The position numbers and the translations under genes were made by a program. The notes beneath the pieces were generated by a model that saw only the letters and a list, made by a program, of their open reading frames with translations, had not been told where the DNA came from and did no database searches. A stretch of DNA of 64,000 bases from Bordetella sp. LUAb4 (GTDB lineage: Bacteria > Pseudomonadota > Gammaproteobacteria > Burkholderiales > Burkholderiaceae_B), in the NCBI RefSeq assembly GCF_021325795.1, contig NZ_JAHPZX010000003.1:248001-312000 (forward strand). The letters run 5' to 3'. Each line of letters begins with the position of its first letter. The stretch's first letter is position 1. Positions 26,053 through 35,913 of the stretch are shown piece after piece.

Positions 26053-26823
26053 ATGATTACACTGGAGAACTCCCGCTCCAAGCGCGTGGCCGCAACCATG
26101 GCCACGCCTTTGGTGTTTGTCGGAACGAACCGGGAGGTTATGAAGCAGCTGGAGCATGACCGCGCGCAAGCGCATCATGTGGGAAAGTTCATTGCTGTAT
26201 CTGTACCTGAAGGCCTGAACGCTGAGCTGTTAGCGGAGGCCATGGCCGCCGTACTTCAGACACCGGTCCCAGGAGGCCACGACGGCGCGCTGTTCGCCAA
26301 AGCTTTCTACGTCGTCTGGACCGTCCTGGGTGACAAGATGCATGAGTACGAGACGAGTGCATTTCAAACGATGGTGGAAGCTGCCGCGCCTAAAGCTCCC
26401 ATAGAGCCTCATGTGATGCTGCAAGCTCAGATGATAGGCAAGGCCAGAAAGGCGGTCCTGGAGTCTGGAGATTGGCTGACAGCGGCTCAAGTGGCCCATG
26501 TGGCTGAGCTTAGCGAGCTTAATCCCAGTGCACAGACCAGCAAGTGGAAACGTGGCAAACAGATCTTCGCCATAGAACATAAGGGTGTAGACCTGTTCCC
26601 CGGCTACGGATTGGATCCGGAGAGGAATTTCAGGCCGAGGCAATCCCTGAAACAGATAATCGAGGTCTTTGGAGACGCAAGGAGTAGTTGGGCGCTCGCA
26701 ATCTGGTTCATGTCTGCCAATGGTTTGCTTGGTGGCAAAGCGCCGAAGGACGTATTGGCCACTCATCCCGAAAAGGTCTTGGCCGCGGCAATCGACGAAG
26801 TAGCAGGAGTCGAGCATGCATAG
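26053..26823 (+). CDS. Xre/MbcA/ParS-type antitoxin of a RES module
   Basis: A 256-residue protein. The C-terminal part (SWALAIWFMSANGLLGGKAPKDVLATHPEKVLAAAIDEVAG) matches the MbcA/ParS toxin-binding domain (formerly DUF2384). The middle (ESGDWLTAAQVAHVAELSELNPSAQTSKWKRGKQIFAIEHKG) looks like a helix-turn-helix. It is about 100 residues longer than most Xre antitoxins because of an unassigned N-terminal domain. It would bind and neutralise the downstream RES toxin and repress the operon. The gene is visibly lower in G+C than its neighbours and sits just after a terminator, suggesting transfer. Its stop overlaps the toxin start by 8 bp. Confidence 0.82.
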   Translation: MITLENSRSKRVAATMATPLVFVGTNREVMKQLEHDRAQAHHVGKFIAVSVPEGLNAELLAEAMAAVLQTPVPGGHDGALFAKAFYVVWTVLGDKMHEYETSAFQTMVEAAAPKAPIEPHVMLQAQMIGKARKAVLESGDWLTAAQVAHVAELSELNPSAQTSKWKRGKQIFAIEHKGVDLFPGYGLDPERNFRPRQSLKQIIEVFGDARSSWALAIWFMSANGLLGGKAPKDVLATHPEKVLAAAIDEVAGVEHA

Positions 26824-27574
26824 AAAGAAGAGGCCGGCAAGCAATAAGTCGCAAGTTCGCCGGCAAGTCATATCTTCCGCTTCGACCGCTACCCAAGGCT
26901 CCATATCTTCGTCCGAGGCCGATAGCGTGGTGCCTTTACCATCAGCCTCCTTGCACGTCACACCCTATACGCTGGAGGCCGGTTCAACTTGGCATCGTGT
27001 CCATGCAAGCAGGTATGCGGCCACTGCATTCAATCCCGGCAGAGGTAACGCGCGCTTCAGCCCGATATCGACCTCGGATGGCACACCCATCCCGACGATC
27101 TATGCGGCGGATAGTTTCGAAGGCGCGGTGATGGAGTCTGTTTTCCTCGACGTCCCATATCACCCTGGCATCGACACGATAAAGTCCGTTAGCGAGGAAA
27201 AGCTGACAGACCAAGTGCACTCGCGGATAACCGTGAATCAGGATCTCACGTTGGCTGACCTGGCAGCGAAATCCTTGCGCAAACTGGGTGTTCCACGACG
27301 ACATTTGATCGAGTGCGACAAGGACCAATATCCTGCAACCCGCAAATGGGCCGAAGCGATCCACTCGCAGCATCCGGATATTCAAGGATTGTCTTGGGTT
27401 TCACGACAGGACGATACCTGCCGCGCTGTCGTATTGTTCGCCGACCGCGTACCCACGGGCGCGCTACGGCAACTCGGCAACTGTCGCAGCCTTAGGGCTG
27501 ACATCAACGCGTTTACCGAGGTGCTGAAGTTGGCGGACCATATTGGGGCTCTGGTGATCCCGGCTGACATGTGA
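26816..27574 (+). CDS. RES-domain toxin
   Basis: A 252-residue protein. RES toxins degrade or ADP-ribosylate with NAD+ (MbcT-type NAD+ phosphorylase, for example). The family's conserved points are visible: WHRVHASRYAATAFNPGRGNARFSP, then PTIYAADSFEGAVMESVF, which carry the Arg, Tyr and Glu of the active site. The first 45 residues are a Ser-rich, basic extension not needed for the fold. The ATG overlaps the antitoxin stop (ATGCATAG), a normal coupling in such modules. Lower G+C supports horizontal origin. Confidence 0.85.
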   Translation: MHRKKRPASNKSQVRRQVISSASTATQGSISSSEADSVVPLPSASLHVTPYTLEAGSTWHRVHASRYAATAFNPGRGNARFSPISTSDGTPIPTIYAADSFEGAVMESVFLDVPYHPGIDTIKSVSEEKLTDQVHSRITVNQDLTLADLAAKSLRKLGVPRRHLIECDKDQYPATRKWAEAIHSQHPDIQGLSWVSRQDDTCRAVVLFADRVPTGALRQLGNCRSLRADINAFTEVLKLADHIGALVIPADM

Positions 27575-27664
27575 TGCCATCGTTGCTTTGCCGGCAGTGG
27601 TAATTGCATGCCGTTCCCCCCCTGGTCTCACTGACGCCATGGTTGCTTTGCTGATATGTGCGCA

Positions 27665-28624
27665 TCAAAGCGCGGGACGCGGTATGTACGCCGCGAGCAA
27701 CCGCTCCGAGTCGCGTGCGGGCGGCAGCCCGAATGCGCGGGCGTACTCCCGGCTGAACTGGGTGCTGCTCTCGTAGCCGACTTCCAAGGCGGCCGACGTG
27801 ACGCTGCGGCCCCCTACCACAAGCAGCGTGCGAGCTTGCAGCAAGCGGAGACGCTTCTGATATTGCAGTGGGCTCAGCGACGTGACCGCCTTGAAGTGGC
27901 GGTGAAAAGCGGACTCGCTCATCGCTGCCCGGTTGGCAAGCGCTTCGATGCGCAAAGGCTGCGCGAAGTCCCGCCGGATCCATTGGATTGCCAGGCTGAT
28001 CCTTGCCACCGCGCTGTCGGGCCTGGCGATAGCACGCAGCATCGCACCGTGCGGACCCTGCAAGACCCGGTAAAGGATTTCCCGTTCGTAGACGGGCGCC
28101 AATGCAGGAATGTCGGCGGGGTGATTCATCAGCCCCAGCATACGGACCCAAGCATCCATCAGAGGCGGCGTTACCGCGACGACGGAGAACGCGGTTTGGG
28201 CATCTTCGGGTTCGGGCTCCTGGGCTTGGGTATACCCGGCTGCGGCTGAATGTGTAGTTGCAGGACCGGCGAACGCAGGCAGGTCCGCGAGCAGAGCCGC
28301 GATTAGCGCGGGTCGCAACATCAACGCCACGGCCAGATAGGGTTCGCCCGAGGCCGCCGGCCATACCGTGCCTATCGCCGGCAGGTCGACAGACATGACG
28401 AAATAGTTGGTCGGGGAGTAGTGCAAGGTCTGGTCGCCGACGCTCATGGATTTGCTGCCGCGCAGGATCAGGTTGACCATCGGTTCGTAAGCCGCGGCCA
28501 ACTCATGTTCGGGGATCTTGCCCTGCACCATGACGACGCGCGGGATGCCCGTCTCGGTCATGCGGTTCTCCGCCCTGGCGGCCAGGGTCCTGAGCTCTGC
28601 GAGTTGTTCTTCCATGTGAGGCAT
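27665..28624 (-). CDS. AraC-family transcriptional regulator
   Basis: A 319-residue regulator. The N-terminal effector domain (EHELAAAYEPMVNLILRGSKSMSVGDQTLHYSPTNYFVMSVDLPAIGTV) is of the AraC_N type. The C-terminal double helix-turn-helix contains LRIEALANRAAMSESAFHRHFKAVTSLSPLQYQKRLRLLQAR and VTSAALEVGYESSTQFSREYARAFG. ATGs at 28624 and 28615 both fit and neither has a strong ribosome-binding site. The gene is divergent from an SDR gene, which it probably regulates. Confidence 0.9.
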   Translation of the reverse strand: MPHMEEQLAELRTLAARAENRMTETGIPRVVMVQGKIPEHELAAAYEPMVNLILRGSKSMSVGDQTLHYSPTNYFVMSVDLPAIGTVWPAASGEPYLAVALMLRPALIAALLADLPAFAGPATTHSAAAGYTQAQEPEPEDAQTAFSVVAVTPPLMDAWVRMLGLMNHPADIPALAPVYEREILYRVLQGPHGAMLRAIARPDSAVARISLAIQWIRRDFAQPLRIEALANRAAMSESAFHRHFKAVTSLSPLQYQKRLRLLQARTLLVVGGRSVTSAALEVGYESSTQFSREYARAFGLPPARDSERLLAAYIPRPAL

Positions 28625-28750
28625 CAGACCGCATCGTACGTGCGCGTGCAAGTGAAAAGCAGTTTTGGGCAGGCCTGAGCCAGGAACGGGCAGGCGCGAA
28701 AGCCCTGTGTCTCCTATCGTTCCCTGACTGCCACTGAACGTGAGAATTTC

Positions 28751-29503
28751 ATGAATGTCGTCATCATCACCGGTGCCAGCCGAGGCCTCGGGGCCAGTAC
28801 GGCCCTCCAGGCCGCCCAACGCGGCATGGGCGTCATCGTCACCTACAACAGCCACCCTGCAGGCGCCGACGCGGTCGTGCGGCAGATCGAGGCAGACGGA
28901 GGCAAGGCCGTCGCGCTGCAACTGGATGTCGGCACAGTCGCGTCGTTCGCCGGTTTCCGCGACAAGGTCGCCACTGCGCTGATGAGAACCTGGAATCGCG
29001 ACCGGTTCGATGCCTTGGTCAACAACGCCGGCTTTGGCCAGTTCAACGCCATCGAGGCCGTTACCGAAGGTGAGTTCGACGCTCTTCTGGGCGTGCACTT
29101 GAAGGGTCCGTTCTTCCTGACACAGGCGCTCTTGCCACTTCTGACCGACGGTGGCCAGATCATCAACCTGACCAGCGCGACGACGCGTGTGGCGACGGTG
29201 GGCGTGGCGCCTTACGCTGCCTTCAAGGGCGGTTTGGAAGTACTCACGCGCTATATGGCAAAAGAGTTTGGCTCGCGTGGCATCCGGGCGAACTCGATTT
29301 CTCCCGGTGCGATTCGCACCGACATGACCCGCGATGCGCTCGATCAGGTGCCGGAGTTCGCGACGATGCTGGCCGACCAGACCGCGCTCGGCCGCATCGG
29401 CGCACCGGACGACGTCGGTCGTGTCATCGCTGGCCTGTTGTCTTCGGATAACGGTTGGATCAATGCGCAGAACATCGAAGTCTCAGGCGGCTACAACATT
29501 TGA
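28751..29503 (+). CDS. Short-chain dehydrogenase/reductase (SDR)
   Basis: A 250-residue NAD(P)-dependent classical SDR. The cofactor motif is TGASRGLG (residues 7-14) and the structural motif is NNAG. The catalytic residues are Ser in NLTSATTR and YAAFK (Y-x3-K), and the C-terminus ends in SGGYNI. It is divergent from the AraC regulator and followed 16 bp later by a VOC protein gene, probably one transcript. The substrate is unknown; this AraC-SDR-VOC set is often linked to aldehyde or electrophile stress. Confidence 0.9.
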   Translation: MNVVIITGASRGLGASTALQAAQRGMGVIVTYNSHPAGADAVVRQIEADGGKAVALQLDVGTVASFAGFRDKVATALMRTWNRDRFDALVNNAGFGQFNAIEAVTEGEFDALLGVHLKGPFFLTQALLPLLTDGGQIINLTSATTRVATVGVAPYAAFKGGLEVLTRYMAKEFGSRGIRANSISPGAIRTDMTRDALDQVPEFATMLADQTALGRIGAPDDVGRVIAGLLSSDNGWINAQNIEVSGGYNI

Positions 29504-29519
29504 TCTGGGAGACCACTCA

Positions 29520-29921
29520 ATGCTCGACCATATCTTCATCGCGGTAAGCGACGTGCAGCGCTCCATCGACTTCTACACCGCCGCGCTGGCGCCGCTCGGC
29601 ATCGCTCATCAACACGATTACGACGGCAAAAATGGCCCGCCGGGCCACCCGGATCTCAAGGGCTTTGGCGCAGAAGGGCGCGTGTTCTTCTGGTTGCGCG
29701 AAGGCACCATCGGCGGCACTGCGGCGCATGTCGGCTTCGTCGCCACCAGCCGTGCCGAAGTGGATGCCGCCTACGCCGCGGCGATGGCGGCGGGCGCCAC
29801 CGACAACGGCGCGCCCGCCGCCCGGCTTTACTACGATCCCCGCTACTATGCCGCTAACGTCCTGGATCCAGACGGCTACAGCCTGGAGTTCGTGTACAAG
29901 AGCTGGCAGCAGAAAACATAG
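29520..29921 (+). CDS. VOC (glyoxalase/bleomycin-resistance superfamily) protein
   Basis: A 133-residue single-domain metalloprotein fold. Likely metal ligands are His4 in MLDHIFIAV, His in AAHVGFVA and Glu in YSLEFVYK. The ATG at 29520 is preceded by GGGAG. Cotranscription with the SDR suggests a joint role in handling reactive carbonyl or related compounds; the reaction is not determinable. Confidence 0.85.
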   Translation: MLDHIFIAVSDVQRSIDFYTAALAPLGIAHQHDYDGKNGPPGHPDLKGFGAEGRVFFWLREGTIGGTAAHVGFVATSRAEVDAAYAAAMAAGATDNGAPAARLYYDPRYYAANVLDPDGYSLEFVYKSWQQKT

Positions 29922-29936
29922 CGCCGCGCACCCACC

Positions 29937-31769
<1,833 letters not shown>

Positions 31770-31878
31770 GGCATGCTCCGGGAGGTAGAAAAGACAAGCG
31801 CCATTGTGGGCTGGCATCCAAGAAATAAGATTTCGTTGTTTTGGCTAAAATGAATTATTCTTCAAGTCACATTTTGTC

Positions 31879-31894
31879 GTGCAATATTATTCAC
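31879..31894. promoter_or_regulatory. Lrp-like box between glmS and the Lrp-type gene
   Basis: A 16-bp imperfect dyad beginning GTGCAATA and ending TTATTCAC lies in the AT-rich 159-bp divergent region. It resembles degenerate Lrp/AsnC sites. Self-regulation by the adjacent Lrp-type protein is plausible. Confidence 0.3.
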
Positions 31895-31928
31895 ATCAAA
31901 CCTCAGATATGAAATTTTATGGCGAACC

Positions 31929-32453
31929 ATGAGTGATCCTGAAGCCGTAGACCATTCAGCCCCGTTCGTCCCTCTGGACGATCTCGACCGCCGCATCCTG
32001 GCCCAGATGCAGGAGGACGCCTCGCTGACCAACCAGGAACTGGCGGAAAAAGTCCACGCGTCGCCGCCCACTTGCCTGCGGCGCGTGCGTCGCCTGGTGG
32101 AAAGCGGCGTGATTGAAAAGCAGGTCGCCATCCTGGATCCCGCTCGCCTGGGCAGCACCCTGACGGCCATCGTGGAGATCACCCTGGACGTCCAGGCCGC
32201 GGAAAAAATGACGGAGTTCGAAGCCCTGGTGCGCGACGAGCCTGCCATCCTGCAATGCCACCGCGTGTCACCCGGGCCGGACTTCGTGCTGATAGCGCAG
32301 GTAGCCGATATGCCGGCCTACCACGCGCTGGTGCATCGAGCCTTCACAGCGCAGGCCAACGTACGCAACGTGCGCACGTTCTTCTCGGTGCATCGTTCGA
32401 AATTCGAAACCCGCATCGCGGCGGCGGCGCTCAAGCCGGTCCAGGGAACGTAG
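31929..32453 (+). CDS. Lrp/AsnC-family transcriptional regulator
   Basis: A 174-residue regulator. The N-terminal winged helix-turn-helix is DDLDRRILAQMQEDASLTNQELAEKVHASPPTCLRRVRRLVESGVI. The C-terminal RAM/AsnC ligand domain follows (TAIVEITLDVQAAEKMTEFEALVRDEPAILQCHRVSPGPDFVLIAQV). The ligand is presumably an amino acid. Divergent position from glmS suggests autoregulation and perhaps control of glmS, but no direct evidence is available. Confidence 0.92.
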   Translation: MSDPEAVDHSAPFVPLDDLDRRILAQMQEDASLTNQELAEKVHASPPTCLRRVRRLVESGVIEKQVAILDPARLGSTLTAIVEITLDVQAAEKMTEFEALVRDEPAILQCHRVSPGPDFVLIAQVADMPAYHALVHRAFTAQANVRNVRTFFSVHRSKFETRIAAAALKPVQGT

Positions 32454-32582
32454 GCGGCAAGGGTGCAGGGGACCTTTTTGGCTCTCAAGGCTGGTAAGCG
32501 GTACACAAGTCTGTAAGTATGATGGGACACACCGCTACTCGCTTGCGCTCCGTTTTTATCCACGTCACCGCTCTCTACCGCC

Positions 32583-33110
32583 ATGCCGTCCGCCGTATTT
32601 CCCGAAGATTTCCTGACTGAACGCCTGCGTGCGCTGCGCATCGAGCCAGCGCATCTGCCCTTCATCATGGAGATGCATGCCAATGCGGAGGTAATGGCTT
32701 CCATGGGTGGCACACGTGATGAGACGGCCAGCCGGCGCTACGTCGACGGCCACGTGGCGCATTGGACCCGGCATGGCTACGGCATGTACATCTTGCACGA
32801 TCGCGCCACGGGCTTGCCCGCTGGCCGCGCCGGCCTGAAGGCCAACACTGCCGATGAACAGGCCGTCGTCGAATTGGCATATGCCCTGCATCCCGCTTCC
32901 TGGGGCAAAGGTTACGCTCAGGAAATCTCACGAGCCCTGGTCGCGCTGGGGTTCAAGCTGCTCCCGATTGACGCGCTGCAAGCCGTGGCACTCCGATCCA
33001 ATGCCGCTTCGCGGCGGGTGTTGGAGAAAGCGGGCCTGCGCTATGTCGGCACGACCAACGATCTTCCTGAACCAAAATTCCGCTACGAAGTACGGCGCGC
33101 GGGCTTGTAA
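32583..33110 (+). CDS. GNAT-family N-acetyltransferase (RimJ/RimL type)
   Basis: A 175-residue acetyl-CoA-dependent acetyltransferase. It begins with the RimJ/RimL-like LTERLRALRIEPAHLPFIMEMHANAEVMASMGG. The acetyl-CoA region is YALHPASWGKGYAQEISRALVALGF, and the C-terminal block is LRSNAASRRVLEKAGLRYVG. It is convergent with the Rieske gene of the SznF-like cluster (25-bp gap). The acceptor (ribosomal protein, small molecule or antibiotic) is unknown, and membership in that cluster is doubtful given the opposite strand. Confidence 0.88.
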   Translation: MPSAVFPEDFLTERLRALRIEPAHLPFIMEMHANAEVMASMGGTRDETASRRYVDGHVAHWTRHGYGMYILHDRATGLPAGRAGLKANTADEQAVVELAYALHPASWGKGYAQEISRALVALGFKLLPIDALQAVALRSNAASRRVLEKAGLRYVGTTNDLPEPKFRYEVRRAGL

Positions 33111-33135
33111 AGCCGTTCCAACTACCCTCGCCCCG

Positions 33136-33447
33136 TCAGGACAATACCGAGTACAGGATGGGGTGTATGGCCACGTCGTCGCTCGCCAGGACGGTGACGT
33201 GGTCGCCCACGCGCACCCAAGGATAGTCGATAGGCTTCAGCCGGGCGCAGACGGTGGCGCGGCCGTGCCATGGACAGGTCACGCTGGTGCCGGCCCGGTC
33301 CAGTTGGCCGAAATGCAGCGGGCCGCCTCGGTGCGGGCATGAACTCAGGACCAACTGCCAGCGGCCATCCTGATGCAGGCCCACGACGTGTTTGTCGCCC
33401 ACTGTCACGCCGGCGGCCGTGGTCCGCGAGAACGTGGTCAAAGCCAT
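33136..33447 (-). CDS. Rieske-type [2Fe-2S] ferredoxin
   Basis: A 103-residue single-domain Rieske protein. The cluster ligands are complete: C37-P-H39 (CPHRGG) and C58-P-W-H61 (CPWHG). The ATG at 33447 overlaps the end of the SznF-like gene by 10 bp, so the two are translationally coupled and it is the last gene of the cluster. Small Rieske ferredoxins usually pass electrons to oxygenases. Here the likely partner is the diiron/cupin enzyme, which needs external reductant to activate O2, or alternatively a cellular reductase-dependent system. No dedicated ferredoxin reductase gene is adjacent. Confidence 0.85.
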   Translation of the reverse strand: MALTTFSRTTAAGVTVGDKHVVGLHQDGRWQLVLSSCPHRGGPLHFGQLDRAGTSVTCPWHGRATVCARLKPIDYPWVRVGDHVTVLASDDVAIHPILYSVLS

Positions 33448-34865
33448 TCGGTATGGTCTCCAAGCGTATGAACCGTGTAGACGCATTCAGGTGACGCGAC
33501 CCAGGCGCCGTGCAAACGATGCTTCCTGATGACCATGCCCTCGCCCTCATGCAGGGCCACATGGCTGCCCTTGCCGTTGAACAGGTGCAGCTCGCCGCGG
33601 TCGACGTGAACGAGTTCATCGGCGTCGTGGACATGCGTCACGGACAGGTCGTGGATAGGCTCGGTATAGCTGCGGCGCGCTGCGGGAAAACCCGCCGATA
33701 CGAGATTCCCGTAAATATGGGCGTGCAGCGCCTTGTACCGTTCACCGTCATCCATCCATTGGACCTGCTGCGCGAAATCGCTGTCGGCGTAGCGTCCGAG
33801 CAGACGCGCCGCCTCGAAACCGCGGATGATCTCTGGTATCACCTTGCGCCCATGCCGCGCGACGGTGGGCTTTACCAGCTTCTCGTAGGCCATCAGGCTG
33901 TGCTGTTGGTCGATGTGGGCGTGTTCCAGGAAATAGGAACGGTCGACGCTCGGATGCAGCTCGCGCAGCAGATCCGCCATCTGGCGGCAGTACTGGATGA
34001 ACATCGTCTCGGTCTGGAAGGTCGAGCCGATATAGCGGAAGTACAAAGCGTGATTCGCGCACAGGTAGTTGGAATAGTTGTTCAGCGCAAGACTGGAGGT
34101 CAGGTAGAACTGCCAGTAATCATGCAGGTCCCGCGTCAGGCCCAGACTGGTCAGCAAGTTTTCGAACAACGTACTGTGCTTGCGCGCATGCACGCCATAG
34201 CCGTACTCGTCGATCAATATCTTGAATAGTTCGGATTGCTCCTGGCCGTAACGGCCGCCCGCGTTGCGGGACATCGCGGAGGACTCCACGAGGAAGTCGC
34301 CCGCAAGCTGGATGCACAAGGTGAGCAGCGCATTTTCGGGATTGGCCGAACTCCGGATGACGTCGATGGCGGGCAAGGCGCCAGCTCGCGCGCATTCTTC
34401 CATATAGCGACTGAAGTACTGCTGAAGCTGTTGCTCGGTCCAGTCTCCCGCGACATCGATTTCCTCGTCCAGGAAGGTGAAGAGATAACGCTCCAGCCGT
34501 GGCCGGATGAGTTGGCCTAGCGCATGCCTGTCGGGAGAGTAGAAGTTGAGGAATCGCGCATACTGGTCATGCATTCCGGATCGGGGAAGCAAGAGGAAAT
34601 CCGATTCGTAAATGGTGAGCAGTAACCGGTGCGCGGCCATGCTTTGATAATTGAAAAACGCGCTTTGCCCGATCGGATGCTCGAAGTTGAAATGCTTGAA
34701 GTCTTGCGGACGTAATTCCCGCTCGTAAGGCTGGTCTCGGTGCGTCCAGGTATCGCCATCGCGATACAGGTCGCAGTCGGCATATTGCAGCAAGGCATCG
34801 GTGAACAGGGCAGGCGATGAGAAGTCGAACTTCGGAGGCACGTCACAAACGGCTTTCTGGTACAT
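33438..34865 (-). CDS. SznF-like haem-oxygenase-fold diiron plus cupin enzyme (predicted N-N bond-forming)
   Basis: A 475-residue protein, close to the 471 I recall for SznF of streptozotocin biosynthesis. It shares SznF's layout: N-terminal region, central haem-oxygenase-like diiron (HDO) domain (about 140-345) and C-terminal cupin (about 385-475). Candidate diiron ligands are E194, E220, H230, E286, H315, D319 and H322. They lie 4-5 residues from the SznF ligands as I remember them (E189, E215, H225, E281, H311, D315, H318). Cupin iron ligands H411, H413 and H452 correspond to SznF H407, H409 and H448. SznF hydroxylates N-methyl-arginine twice and rearranges it to an N-nitrosourea. AGGAG precedes the ATG; the methyltransferase stop is 4 nt upstream. 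G+C is visibly lower than in flanking genes. Exact product unknown. Confidence 0.85.
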   Translation of the reverse strand: MYQKAVCDVPPKFDFSSPALFTDALLQYADCDLYRDGDTWTHRDQPYERELRPQDFKHFNFEHPIGQSAFFNYQSMAAHRLLLTIYESDFLLLPRSGMHDQYARFLNFYSPDRHALGQLIRPRLERYLFTFLDEEIDVAGDWTEQQLQQYFSRYMEECARAGALPAIDVIRSSANPENALLTLCIQLAGDFLVESSAMSRNAGGRYGQEQSELFKILIDEYGYGVHARKHSTLFENLLTSLGLTRDLHDYWQFYLTSSLALNNYSNYLCANHALYFRYIGSTFQTETMFIQYCRQMADLLRELHPSVDRSYFLEHAHIDQQHSLMAYEKLVKPTVARHGRKVIPEIIRGFEAARLLGRYADSDFAQQVQWMDDGERYKALHAHIYGNLVSAGFPAARRSYTEPIHDLSVTHVHDADELVHVDRGELHLFNGKGSHVALHEGEGMVIRKHRLHGAWVASPECVYTVHTLGDHTEWL

Positions 34866-34869
34866 GGCA

Positions 34870-35760
34870 TCAGCTCCTGGCGGAAATTTCGAACTCGATA
34901 TTGCTGAGATCGGTGCGGGCGCTTACTTCAATCCGCTCGCCCCTGCACACCGCGCGCGGCGGATCCAGGCAATACATGGCCTGGGCCCAATGGGTATGCG
35001 CGGCCGGGCTGTTGGTCAGTACGATGCCGGGCGCCAGCAGGGCGCGAAACCAGAAGGCAAGGCCGTGGACGATGCCGTCCTGCGTGACGGTGACGCCGTG
35101 GGTCTCTTCGCGCGCGACGATGTCGCCCCGCTCCAGGTCGAACAACAGCGCGGACTGCCGGGTGGACAGATATTCGATGGGCCACGTGTTCATGCGCACG
35201 GGGAAATACCCTTGCGTGGCATAGCAATTGAATGTCGACAGATCGATGCCGTCCACGCTGGCCACGTGATTGTTGTTGAAGACTTCCACGCTCTGGATCA
35301 GGCAGAACTCGATGCCGATGCACTCTGGAATGATGCGCGCGTTCGCTTCGAGCAAGTGGGCGCGGGCATGCGCCAGGGAGGTCAGCAGGCCTTCGCCGAC
35401 CATTCCGCAATCCATGATTTCCGTCACCAGGCCCTGTGCGCGGGCGGGGATATCCTGTCCCAGCCGCAAGTCCTGCGATGAGCGGCCGATGACGCTGATG
35501 CGATCCGCTTCACCGTTGGCCCGAATGATTTCCCTGGCGACGCCAGCCATGGTGGGATTGAGTTCGCAGCCGTAAACGTGCTTCGCGCCCAGCCTGGCCG
35601 CGTACATCGACAACAAACCCGTGCCGATGCCGATATCGAGTACTTCAAGACCCTGCAACTTGGCCGCGATGGCATCGCGGTACTGTTCGTTGCGCCCCCT
35701 GTCGTTCAACATGCCGAAATGCCAGCGGGGGACCGTCGAAATGGGAAATCGCGTGCCCAT
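34870..35760 (-). CDS. PRMT-fold small-molecule N-methyltransferase (SznE-like)
   Basis: A 296-residue class I SAM methyltransferase with protein-arginine-methyltransferase hallmarks. These are WHFGMLNDRGRNEQYRDAI (residues 13-31), motif I GIGTGLLS (44-51), acidic E66 for SAM ribose, a double-E loop with E114 (TEIMD) and E123 (GEGLL), and THW (256-258). The double-E and THW residues bind a guanidinium group in PRMTs. Small arginine-methylating relatives such as SznE make N-omega-methyl-L-arginine, the substrate of SznF. GGAG lies 8 nt before the ATG. The stop is 4 nt before the SznF-like start. Free arginine or a derivative is the inferred substrate. Confidence 0.85.
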   Translation of the reverse strand: MGTRFPISTVPRWHFGMLNDRGRNEQYRDAIAAKLQGLEVLDIGIGTGLLSMYAARLGAKHVYGCELNPTMAGVAREIIRANGEADRISVIGRSSQDLRLGQDIPARAQGLVTEIMDCGMVGEGLLTSLAHARAHLLEANARIIPECIGIEFCLIQSVEVFNNNHVASVDGIDLSTFNCYATQGYFPVRMNTWPIEYLSTRQSALLFDLERGDIVAREETHGVTVTQDGIVHGLAFWFRALLAPGIVLTNSPAAHTHWAQAMYCLDPPRAVCRGERIEVSARTDLSNIEFEISARS

Positions 35761-35894
35761 CGTTGTTTCTCCATGGCTTGTCCAGATTCAGACGGAGATT
35801 CCGCGACGCCGCACGCGACTCAGGATGCCCTTTCCAGCAAGGGGAGGCCAGGCCGCGCGCTCAACGTATCACGTTGGCATGTGGGTGACCTCAT

Positions 35895-35910
35895 GGGAAT
35901 AATTGTTCCC
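35895..35910. promoter_or_regulatory. Near-palindrome between monooxygenase and methyltransferase genes
   Basis: GGGAATAATTGTTCCC matches its reverse complement at 14 of 16 positions. It begins 4 nt after the monooxygenase stop on the transcribed strand, in a 153-bp gap before the methyltransferase. It could be an operator for an internal promoter or an RNA-processing hairpin. Confidence 0.4.
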
Positions 35911-35913
35911 CTA

